Part shown: piece after piece, positions 1 through 7,500 of the stretch
Position numbering within the stretch: the stretch's first letter is position 1
How the letters are laid out: each line of letters starts with the position of its first letter
Assembly (NCBI GenBank): GCA_035997045.1
Contig: DASYIY010000080.1
Coordinates: 1-55,427, forward strand
Reading direction: 5' to 3'
Origin: VRUE01 sp035997045
GTDB taxonomy: Bacteria > Actinomycetota > Thermoleophilia > Solirubrobacterales > 70-9
DNA length: 55,427 nucleotides
The notes under the pieces: model-generated
What the model was told of the DNA's origin: nothing
The model's database searches: none
What the model saw: the letters and a program-made list of their open reading frames with translations, nothing else
Made by a program: the position numbers and the translations under genes

Positions 1-309
1 GCCCTGGCGGACGATGATCTGGGCCAGCAGCGTCGCCGTCGTCGTACCGTCACCGGCGACGTCGTTGGTCGCCGTGGCGACCTCGCGGACGAGCTGGGCG
101 CCCTGGTTCTCGAAGACGTCCTCGACCTCGATCTCGCGGGCAATGGTGACGCCGTCATTGGTGATCGTCGGCGCGCCGAACTTCTTGTCGAGCACGACGT
201 AGCGACCCTTCGGGCCGAGGGTGACCTTAACCGCGTCGGCAACTGCGTCGACGCCGGCCTGCAGGGCCCCCCGTGCTTCCTCGCTGAACTTCAGCTCCTT
301 ATGAGCCAT
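1..309 (-). CDS. groEL: Chaperonin GroEL, N-terminal part (runs off the window)
   Basis: The reverse strand from the ATG at 309 reads MAHKELKFSEEARGAL and continues with VKVTLGPKGRYVVLD and DGVTIAREIEVED. These are the hallmark N-terminal segments of the 60-kDa chaperonin, and DVAGDGTTTATLLAQ is its ATP-binding motif. About 103 residues are present and the rest lies to the left of the window. GroEL forms the ATP-driven cytoplasmic folding cage with the GroES cap. The gene lies 48 bases downstream of groES on the same strand, with a GGAGG ribosome binding site at 321-325, so the two form the usual groESL operon. They would share the CIRCE element upstream of groES. No anomaly is visible in the part seen. 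Confidence 0.97.
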   Translation of the reverse strand, partial: MAHKELKFSEEARGALQAGVDAVADAVKVTLGPKGRYVVLDKKFGAPTITNDGVTIAREIEVEDVFENQGAQLVREVATATNDVAGDGTTTATLLAQIIVRQG

Positions 310-357
310 CTGTTTTCAGTCCTCCTTGGTTCATCTAAGTCCTGGTTGGCGGAACGG

Positions 358-645
358 TCAGCCGAGCTTGGCGAGGACGTCCGACTCGCGCAAAACGAGC
401 AGCTCCTCATCCTCGACGGTGACCTCAGTGCCGCCGTATTTGGAGTAGAGGACCTCGTCGCCCTCGCTCACGTCGAGCGGGCGGCGGGTTCCGTCCTCGT
501 TGATCGCACCGTCACCGACGGCGACGACCTTGCCCTTTTGAGGCTTCTCCTTAGCGGTGTCGGGAAGGACGATGCCGCTGGCAGTCGTCTCCTCCTCCTC
601 GATCGGCTTCACGATCAGCCGGTCCCCGAGGGGCTTCAGCTTCAT
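358..645 (-). CDS. groES: Co-chaperonin GroES
   Basis: This 95-residue protein begins MKLKPLGDRLIVKPIEEEE. It has the GroES mobile-loop region TTASGIVLPDTAKEKPQKG and the conserved GKVVAVGDG and EGDEVLYSKYGGTEV segments, and its length is normal for the family. It is the lid of the GroEL chamber in the cytoplasm. I chose the ATG at 645 because an exact GGAGG lies 7 bases upstream (653-657) and homologues start there. The reading frame stays open to 906, but that stretch is the antisense of the neighbouring gene and the regulatory region. First gene of the groES-groEL operon, under a CIRCE operator 50-76 bases upstream of the start. Confidence 0.97.
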   Translation of the reverse strand: MKLKPLGDRLIVKPIEEEETTASGIVLPDTAKEKPQKGKVVAVGDGAINEDGTRRPLDVSEGDEVLYSKYGGTEVTVEDEELLVLRESDVLAKLG

Positions 646-694
646 CCGTATACCTCCATTATGGGTCAGGTGTGGGTCAGAAGTTCGAACTGGG

Positions 695-721
695 TTGGCA
701 CTCTGTTGGTGAGAGTGCCAG
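695..721 (-). promoter_or_regulatory. CIRCE element (HrcA operator) of groESL
   Basis: The plus strand reads TTGGCACTC, a 9-base spacer, then GAGTGCCAG. This is a 9-N9-9 inverted repeat that departs from the CIRCE consensus TTAGCACTC-N9-GAGTGCTAA only near the outer ends. CIRCE is the binding site of the heat-shock repressor HrcA and is typically found in front of groES. Its position, 50 bases before the groES start and past the 3' end of the convergently unrelated SRPBCC gene, fits this role. No hrcA gene is in the window. Confidence 0.93.
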
Positions 722-758
722 CGCTGAAAGATAGCGGGGCAGCCGACTCGGCGGCGAT

Positions 759-1232
759 TCAGCCGCTGGCGAGCAAGCGGCAGCCCAGCAGGCGGGCGAT
801 TCCCTCGCCGCCACGCGCCATCACCCAGTCGTGGTTCCACTCGAAGACCGGGCGGGCGACCGGGGCCAGCAGGTTCATCCAGGCCTTGCTGGTCGCCACG
901 TTCCACTCATAGAGCACAGCGGTAATGCCGTCCTGCTCGTAGAAGCGCCAGCGGCCGACCCCGCTCAGCTCGCCGACCGCGTCGGCCTCGAGCAGCTGCA
1001 GGTGCTCGACCCGCGTCGTCGTCACCTCGAACTCGACCCTGTAGGGGAGCAGGCTCTTCCAGACCAGCCGCGAGACCGTGCCGATGCCACCCTCCTCCCC
1101 GCCCCGCACTTCCTCGGCCTCCTCGACGCCGCGCCACCACTGCGGCCAGCGGGCCTGGTCGTAGACCGCCTCCCAGACCGGCTCGCGCGGCGACTCCAGC
1201 AGCCAGGTGGTGAGGAACTCGTAGTCAGCCAT
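759..1232 (-). CDS. SRPBCC-family (polyketide cyclase/dehydrase-like) protein
   Basis: A 157-residue protein beginning MADYEFLTTWLLESPREPVW. The pattern of an N-terminal strand, then 'VWEAVYDQARWPQWWRGVEEAE', and later WRFYEQDGITAVLYEWNV fits the START/SRPBCC helix-grip fold, which binds a hydrophobic ligand in a deep cavity. The conserved tryptophans near residues 29-33 are typical of the subgroup annotated as polyketide cyclase/dehydrase. There is no signal peptide, so it should be cytoplasmic. The ligand cannot be inferred. It follows the ASCH-domain gene on the same strand with a 33-base gap, so the two may be co-transcribed. Fold confidence is good; function is unknown. Confidence 0.8.
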   Translation of the reverse strand: MADYEFLTTWLLESPREPVWEAVYDQARWPQWWRGVEEAEEVRGGEEGGIGTVSRLVWKSLLPYRVEFEVTTTRVEHLQLLEADAVGELSGVGRWRFYEQDGITAVLYEWNVATSKAWMNLLAPVARPVFEWNHDWVMARGGEGIARLLGCRLLASG

Positions 1233-1265
1233 CGGACCTGGATACGGACGCGAGAGCCACCGCGA

Positions 1266-1670
1266 TCAATTGTGGTGCGGTGTCTCCCCGTTGCCGAAAT
1301 GCGCCCCCGGCGGCTCGACGATCTGCGAGAAGCGGATCACGGTGACGGTTTCATCGGGAGCCACCGGGCGACCGTAGATCTGCTCGAGGAACTTGACCTC
1401 GTCCTCGAGCCGGCGGAACTCGGGGTTGTCGTGCTCGATGTCGCGCGGCGAGAGCTCGGAGACGCGCTTCACCTCGACATCGTCGATCACCGCGGTGAAG
1501 ATCTTCTCGCGCGGGCTGTGGCGAAAGCCGACCGTGATCCAGACGACCTGGCCGCGCTCGTACTTGTTGCTCTTGTCGCCGAGCCGGATCGTCGCGGTCT
1601 TGCGACCGCGCTTGAGCTGGTCGACAAAGATCGGCGAGTAGAAGTTGAGTACGTAGATACCGCCCCGCAT
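1266..1670 (-). CDS. ASCH-domain protein
   Basis: About 134 residues from the ATG at 1670. The sequence MRGGIYVLNFYSPIFVDQL followed by KRGRKTATIRLGDKSNKY is the characteristic N-terminal half of ASCH domains: a small beta-barrel related to PUA, with the KTATIR motif in the putative RNA-binding cleft. The rest (ERGQVVWITVGF, then IDDVEVKRVSELS) completes the barrel. ASCH proteins are proposed to bind RNA or modified nucleosides, and some hydrolyse N4-acetylcytidine; no activity can be assigned here. The frame stays open far upstream across the RTX gene, but that extension is antisense to a clear repeat protein, so I reject it. Confidence 0.8.
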   Translation of the reverse strand: MRGGIYVLNFYSPIFVDQLKRGRKTATIRLGDKSNKYERGQVVWITVGFRHSPREKIFTAVIDDVEVKRVSELSPRDIEHDNPEFRRLEDEVKFLEQIYGRPVAPDETVTVIRFSQIVEPPGAHFGNGETPHHN

Positions 1671-1752
1671 CGGAGCGAGCGTATCTGACCCGCGCGAGGC
1701 TCGGCCTCGCGCTCGGGGTGATCCTCCCCCTCCCGGCCGTGTTGTCGAGGTA

Positions 1753-1807
1753 GACAAACGACCTACCCAATTTTGAACGTTTGTCGGCCGCGAGTGTAGG
1801 TCGGCCG
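1753..1807. promoter_or_regulatory. Interleaved inverted repeats upstream of the RTX gene
   Basis: GACAAACG at 1753-1760 is complementary to CGTTTGTC at 1778-1785. CGACCTAC at 1759-1766 is complementary to GTAGGTCG at 1796-1803. The second pair starts inside the loop of the first, so both helices together would have pseudoknot topology as RNA, or two overlapping dyads as DNA. GTCGGCCG also occurs twice as a direct repeat (1783-1790 and 1800-1807). The block lies 20-75 bases before the RTX start codon and includes the most A/T-rich short stretch in the area. It is probably the promoter/operator or 5' leader of that gene; the regulator is unknown. Confidence 0.4.
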
Positions 1808-1829
1808 GAAACGGGTCGATGGGGGTGTG

Positions 1830-3722
1830 ATGAATTTCAGGTCCCGCCGTTCTCGCGCTTCTCGCGCGCGCTTTGCCGCCACACTGGCCTGCGCGGCATC
1901 TTTCCTGCTTGCTTTCGCCGCCTGCGCCAGCGCCGCCAAGTGCGATGGCAAGCACGCGACGATCGTCGGAACCCCCGGCAACGACGTCATCGTCGGCAAG
2001 AAGGCGAGTGACGTGATCTACGGCGGCGGCGGCAACGACCGAATCAGCGGCGGGCCGAACGGCAACGACACGATCTGCGGCGGGCCTGGTAATGACACGA
2101 TCTCCGGCGGTCGCGGCTTCGACGCAATCTACGGGGACGAAGGGAACGACCGGCTCGCTGGCGACAGCGGCTCCGACCACATCGAGGGCGGAGCCGGCAA
2201 CGACCATCTGCTTGGCGCCGAGGGCAAGGACAGCCTCGTCGGCGGCGCCGATGACGACACGCTGCTCGGCGCCAAAGGTCCCGACAAGCTGATCGGTGGC
2301 AGCGGCGACGACTACGTCAACGGCGGCAAGGGCAGCGATGACGAGGAAGGCAGCGCCGGCAACGACATGCTCTTCGGCGACAAGGGCAACGACGAAATCG
2401 AAGGTGGGCTTGGCACCGACCAGATCGAAGGTGGGCCAGGCGACGATCCCTCCCTCGAAGGTGGCCCTGGCAACGACTTCGTCTACGGCGGGGCCGGCAG
2501 CGACACTGCCACGGGCGGCGAAGGCGACGGCGACATTGTCCGCGGTGACAGCGGCGAAGACACTCTTGACGGCGGTGGCGGCGCCAATGACATCGTCACC
2601 TACGCCAGCGCCACTCGCGGAGCCGTGACCGTCGACCTTGCGACCGGCCTCTCGAAAGGCGACGGTCACGACACGCTGCAGGGCTTCGAGGACGTAGTCG
2701 GATCCCCGCAGGGCGATCAGATCGTCGGTAACGGCGAATTCAACCGAATCGACGGTGGCGTCGGCAACGACCAGTTGGACGGTGGCGGCGGGCCCGACGA
2801 AGCCTTCGGCGGGGCCGGCAGTGACGAATGCGATGAATTCGCAACCGAGCACTCTTGCGGCGCCGAAGCGAACCCTCCCAGCACCGGCACCTTCGTGATC
2901 CTCAACCAGGGCCTCGACGGCACCAGTTTGATCGTGCAGGGCGATGCCCAGTCCAACGATCTCGGCGTCGCTTACGACAACGGCTGGACGGTCACCGACG
3001 ATGGCCCGGTGATCCCGGGCGAAGGCTGCGCCTCGGCCAGCGGCACCACGATCGTCACCTGCCCGACTGCCTCGGCAACCGGCCTAGTGGTGATTACTGG
3101 CGGGGCCGGCAACGACTCGATCAGCATCGCCGAAAGCGTGCCGCGCCAGGTCAAGGTCCGCGCCAACGGCAACGCGGGCAGCGATACGCTCAGCGGCGGG
3201 CTCGGGGACGACGTGCTCGAAGCCGGCGAGAACTACAACAGCCCCGACAGCGGCAACGACACCCTGATCGGCAACGCAGGCAGCGACGTCCTCTATGCCG
3301 ACCCCGGCGCCGATCAGCTATCCGGTGGACCCGGCAACGACCTGCTGGTCTCCTCGGTGGCGGTCTGTCAGGGCCACACCTACAGCGGCGGTCCCGGCGA
3401 CGACACCGTCTCCTACGGCCGCTCCAACGCGAGCCTGACCGTCAGCCTCGGTGGCACCGGCGGACCGCCGGGGTGCGGCACGCCCGATCGCGTGCTCGGC
3501 GACAACGAGAGCCTCGAGGGCTCCGATGGCCCCGATGTCCTGATCGGCGACAACGGGCCGAACAGCCTCTTCGGGCACCTCGGTGCCGACACTTTCATCG
3601 GCAAGGGCGGCAACGACACGATCGAAGCGGTCGACGGCCAGCACGACAAGTCGATCCAGTGCGGCAGTGGCGACGACAGCGTCAGCCGCGATCGCTCGGA
3701 CCCCCACCCGGCCGACTGCTGA
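1830..3722 (+). CDS. Secreted RTX-like calcium-binding repeat protein
   Basis: About 630 residues. An arginine-rich start and a hydrophobic run ending in CASA form a Sec-type signal peptide (roughly residues 1-36). Residues from about 55 to 290, and again from about 430 to 610, are nonapeptide repeats of the GGxGNDxhx type (GGGGNDRISGG, GGPGNDTISGG, GGAGNDHLLG). These wind into a calcium-filled parallel beta-roll. A non-repetitive segment between them (around residues 350-430) has two cysteines. No catalytic domain is visible, so a structural or adhesive role outside the cell is likely. Gram-negative RTX proteins use a C-terminal type I signal; here a Sec signal is present and no T1SS genes are nearby. 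The start is the ATG at 1830; a GTG at 1827 is directly adjacent. Confidence 0.88.
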   Translation: MNFRSRRSRASRARFAATLACAASFLLAFAACASAAKCDGKHATIVGTPGNDVIVGKKASDVIYGGGGNDRISGGPNGNDTICGGPGNDTISGGRGFDAIYGDEGNDRLAGDSGSDHIEGGAGNDHLLGAEGKDSLVGGADDDTLLGAKGPDKLIGGSGDDYVNGGKGSDDEEGSAGNDMLFGDKGNDEIEGGLGTDQIEGGPGDDPSLEGGPGNDFVYGGAGSDTATGGEGDGDIVRGDSGEDTLDGGGGANDIVTYASATRGAVTVDLATGLSKGDGHDTLQGFEDVVGSPQGDQIVGNGEFNRIDGGVGNDQLDGGGGPDEAFGGAGSDECDEFATEHSCGAEANPPSTGTFVILNQGLDGTSLIVQGDAQSNDLGVAYDNGWTVTDDGPVIPGEGCASASGTTIVTCPTASATGLVVITGGAGNDSISIAESVPRQVKVRANGNAGSDTLSGGLGDDVLEAGENYNSPDSGNDTLIGNAGSDVLYADPGADQLSGGPGNDLLVSSVAVCQGHTYSGGPGDDTVSYGRSNASLTVSLGGTGGPPGCGTPDRVLGDNESLEGSDGPDVLIGDNGPNSLFGHLGADTFIGKGGNDTIEAVDGQHDKSIQCGSGDDSVSRDRSDPHPADC

Positions 3723-3729
3723 GCTCCGC

Positions 3730-4431
3730 TCAGAAGATGTAGTTGCGCAGCTTCTCCGGCGCGAGCACAGTGACGCGTCCGCGACCGGGGCGAACGACCC
3801 CAGCGCGCTCGAGGTCGGCGAGGAAGCGACTGACGCTCTCGCGCGAAGTGCCGGCCAACTGGGCCAGATCTGCCTGGTTCATGCGAATCGTCACCTCGCC
3901 GCCTTCGCCGTTGCGCGGCGATTCCTCGGCGACGAGCTGGGAGAGGACGCCGGCGACCCGGCTGGGCACAGTCTGGAAGGACTGGCGCGAGATCCGCTCG
4001 TTGGCGCTGCGCAGGCGCCGCACCAGCGCCGCGATCAGCTTCACCGTGATCTCCGGATGACGGGCGAGCAGCGCCCGCACCTCGCCGGCCGGCAGGGCGA
4101 GCAGCTCACCGTCGGCGAGCGCTTCGACGCTGGCCGAACGCACCTCGCCGTCGAGCATCGCCAGCTCGCCGAAGATGTCGCCGTGGCCCAGCGTGGCCAG
4201 GGTGATCGCGCGCCCGTCGGAATGCTCGCGGGTGACCCGGAAGCTGCCGTCGCGAACGATGTAGCAGGCGTCGGAGTGGTCGCCCTCGTGGAAAACACGG
4301 GTCCCAGCCGGAAAAGAACGAGCGACGGCGACACGCGAGAAGCGCTCCAGCTCCCCCTCCTCGAGGTCGGCGAAGAGAGGCACGCTGCGCAGCAGCGCAA
4401 CCGGCCCCTGCCCCACCTCTCGATCCTCCAT
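3730..4431 (-). CDS. Crp/Fnr-family transcription regulator
   Basis: About 233 residues from the ATG at 4431. Residues about 10-125 form a cyclic-nucleotide-binding-type beta-barrel: LLRSVPLFADLEEGELE, then GTRVFHEGDHSDACYIV, then GHGDIFGELAMLDGEVRSAS, where the GELAMLDG..RSA segment is the phosphate-binding cassette. A long dimerisation helix follows, and then a winged helix-turn-helix with QADLAQLAGTSRESVSR as the recognition unit. The intact FGEL and RSAS elements suggest it may bind cAMP or another nucleotide; no Fnr-type cysteines are seen. It is the gene after lhr on the same strand. The frame can be extended to a GTG at 4491, but a promoter-like sequence sits between, so I prefer 4431, where the message would be leaderless. 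Confidence 0.88.
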   Translation of the reverse strand: MEDREVGQGPVALLRSVPLFADLEEGELERFSRVAVARSFPAGTRVFHEGDHSDACYIVRDGSFRVTREHSDGRAITLATLGHGDIFGELAMLDGEVRSASVEALADGELLALPAGEVRALLARHPEITVKLIAALVRRLRSANERISRQSFQTVPSRVAGVLSQLVAEESPRNGEGGEVTIRMNQADLAQLAGTSRESVSRFLADLERAGVVRPGRGRVTVLAPEKLRNYIF

Positions 4432-4438
4432 GGAGGGG

Positions 4439-4465
4439 ATTATCCCTGGTGCAACGCGTTGTCCA
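4439..4465 (-). promoter_or_regulatory. Putative leaderless promoter with operator palindrome for the Crp-family gene
   Basis: On the reverse strand TGGACA (4460-4465) is followed after 15 bases by GATAAT (4439-4444). These resemble -35 and -10 boxes, although the spacing is short. The -10 ends 7 bases before the ATG at 4431, so transcription would begin at or beside the start codon. No Shine-Dalgarno sequence is present, which fits a leaderless mRNA. The spacer carries the perfect 10-base palindrome CAACGCGTTG (4452-4461), and a further CGTTGCAC lies upstream at 4484-4491, complementary to GTGCAACG at 4449-4456. An operator for autoregulation is a reasonable inference. Confidence 0.4.
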
Positions 4466-4500
4466 TCCATGGGGTGGAAAAAACGTTGCACTCGCCGGGG

Positions 4501-7500
4501 TCAGCGGACGGCAAGGGTGAGCTTGCGGGGGCCTCGGCTGAAGCCGGCGCCGAGCAGGATGTCCTCCTGACCGGAGCCGATTATCGGCTCGCCATCCAGT
4601 TTCTCCACGGCGAGTTTTGGCAGGCGGCCGGCGGCTACGGCTTCGGCGAGCGCGCCGATCGCCGCGGTTAGCTCCTCGTCGCTGAGCTCGGCGAGGCGGA
4701 CGATGCCGCGGCCGCCGCGCTCGACGTAGACGACCGGGGCGCCGTCGCGCATCAGGAGGTGAGCGCCGGGAGCGCGAGCGGGACGCCTGCCGCCAGGGGG
4801 TTTCGGCCAGGGCAGCGAAGTCCCGTAGGGGTTGGCCGGGTCGGTAGCGGCGAGGAGCAGGAAGGAGCCGTCGTCGAAGGGGAGCGAGCGCAGGCGCTCG
4901 ACCGCGCCGGGCAGGGCGAACTGGGCGCCGCCAAGGCCCTCGACGAAGTAACCGCGACGGGCGGTGCCGAGCAGCTCGAGGTTGCCGAGCTCGGCGTAGA
5001 GGCTGGCAAAACCGCCCGGGACGCCCTCGGCAAGGACGGTCTCGCGAGTGACGATGCCGTAGCGCTCCAGCATCAACTCGGCCTGGGCGCGCAGGCGAGG
5101 GCCGGTGGCTGGGGCGTTCTCGAACAGCGGCGCGGTCAGCGACCAGCGTCCCTGCACGGCGGCACCGGCGGCGCGGCGGCGGGCGAAACGTCGGCCCCGT
5201 TGCTCCGCGGGCGGCGCCGTGCGCAGGCGCGGAGCGCGCAGCGGTGCGAAGGCGTCGTTGGTCACCTCTCCGGCCCAGGCGAGGTCCCAGAGCGCAGCGT
5301 GCAGCTCCTCGACCGGGTGTCCGAGGTCGGCGAGCAGGTCAAGCCAGAAGTCCGGGCCGGCGGCGAGGCGCTCGCGGATCGCGTCGTGGACCTCGCCCTC
5401 GGGCCGCTCCAGCTTTGCGTTCGCCGGCGGCGGCCCGGCCAGCCTGACGTCGTCGCGGAAGTAGAGGGCGAGGCGGCCGTCGCTGCGGCCGCGGGCGCCG
5501 GCACCGACCCAGACCACCTCGCCGCTGGTGCAGAGTTCGTCGAGCCATGTGGGCGAGTAGGCGCCGAGCCGGCGCGGCAGCACGTCGGCCTCCCAAACCT
5601 TGGGCGTCAGTGCCACGCCCTGCAGCGGCACCAGCGCCTCGCGCAGGCGGTCGGGGCCGGCCCCCGCGGCGCGGTGGGCATCGACGTTCTGCCAGCTCGG
5701 CAGGAAGCGAGCGAAGCGGTCGCGGCCGGCGGGCTCGACCTCGCGGCGCAGGTGGGCGAGGCTGGCGCGGCGCACGCGGCGCAGGGCGTCGCTGTCGCAC
5801 CACTCGCGCTCGGTGCCGCCGGGAAGCAACTCGCCGCGGACGAGGGCGCCTTCGCGCTCCAGTTCGCGCAGCGCCGGCGTCGGGTCGACCCCGTAGCGAG
5901 CGAAGAGCTGAGCGGTAGGGAAGGGGCCGTGGGTGCGAGCGTAGCGGCGCACCAGTGCCCGCATCGCATCGGGGTGGTCCTCGAGGAAGGTCTCGGGCAG
6001 GCCCGCCGGAGGCGGCACGCCGAGCGCGTCGCGGTAGAGCCCGGCGTCCTCGCCGGCGATGTAGCGCTCCTCGCCGTTGATGCGGACCAGGGCTACGCGG
6101 CGCTCCCCGACCAGCTTCTCCAGCATCGAGGCGGCCGAGTAGCCCTCCACCACGCGCTCGCCGCACTCCTGCGCGGTCAGGTCGCCGACGTTTCGCAGTA
6201 CCTGCTGCAGTGCGTCGCGGTCGCCGGCGAGACCGGCCTCGGTGCGGTGCTGTAGCTGCGCCTCGACCTCTTCCAGCGCTTCGGGGTCGATCAGCTCGCG
6301 CAGCTCCTCCTGGCCGAGCAGCTCGCGCAGCAGATCGCGGTCGAGCGCCAGCGCCGCCGCCCGCCGCTCGGCGTTCGGCGTATCGCCCTCGTACATGTAG
6401 GTGGCGACGTAGTCGAAGAGCAGCGAGGAGGCGAAGGGCGAGGCGGTCGGAGTCTCGACCTCGACCAGGCTGAGTTTGCGGGACTGAAGATCGCGCAGCA
6501 GCTCGGCCAGCGAGGGCAGGTCGAGCACGTCGCGGAGGACCTCGCGGTAGGTCTCGAGGATAACCGGGAAGCGGGGAAAGTCGCGGGCGACCTCGAGCAG
6601 GCTCTGCGCCTTCAATCGCTGCTGCCAGAGCGGCGTGCGCTTGCCGGGGTAGGCGCGGGGGATCAGCAGGGAGCGGGTGGCGTTCTCGCGGAAGTGGGCG
6701 CCGAAGAGGGCCGAGCCAGAGAGCTCGCCGACGACCAAGTCCTCGACCTCGTCGGGTTCGATCAGAACGAGGTCGGCCGGTGGCGGCGCGTCGGCGTCGG
6801 GGAGGTGAATGACTATGCCGTCGTCGGACCAGATCGCGTCGGCCTCGAGATCGCGCTCGGCGCGGATCTTGGCCGATAGCGCCAGGCCCCAGGCAGCGTG
6901 GACGCGACCGCCGTAGGGGGAGAGGATGCAGAGGCGCCAGTCGCCGATCTCGTCGCGGAAGCGCTCGACTACGATCGTCTCGTCGGAGGGCACGACGCGG
7001 GTCGCGGCCTGCTGCTCGCGCAGGTAAGCGACCAGGTTCTCGGCGGCGCGGCGGTCGAGGTCGTACTCGGCGGCCAGTTCCTTGGGCTCGCGCGAAACCG
7101 CCTCGCGGGCGAAGGCGCCGATCGCCTTACCGAGCTCAGCCGGGCGACCGATCCCATCGCCCTTCCAGAAGGGGACGGCGCCGGGAACGCCCGGCGCGGG
7201 CGTGACGATGACGCGGTCGCGGGTGATCTCCTCGATCCGCCAGGTGGTCGCGCCGAGCAGGAAGGTCTGGCCGGGGCGGGCCTCGTAGACCATCTCCTCG
7301 TCGAGCTCGCCGACGCGGCGGCCGTCGGGCAGGTGGACGCCGTAGAGGCCGCGGTCGGGAATCGTGCCGGCGTTGGTGACGACCAGCGAGCGGGCGCCTT
7401 TGCGGCCGTGCATCGTGCCCTTGGTGCGGTCCCAGACGATCCTCGGGCGCAGCTCGGCAAAACGGTCGGAGGGATAGCGGCCGTCGAGCATGTCGAGCAC

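Noticed and set aside
1671..2852. N-terminal extension of the ASCH gene
   Set aside because: The extended part is a low-complexity antisense copy of the RTX repeats. ASCH homologues start at MRGGIYVLNF.
2000..3700. Direct repeats in the RTX gene as a CRISPR or tandem-repeat array
   Set aside because: The units are degenerate 27-base codings of GGxGNDxxx, in frame and without unique spacers, so they are protein repeats.
4759..6255. Open reading frame of 498 codons on the plus strand
   Set aside because: It is exactly antisense to lhr, whose helicase motifs are clear. Its translation is alanine/arginine-rich with no motif; in such high-GC DNA the opposite strand is often open.
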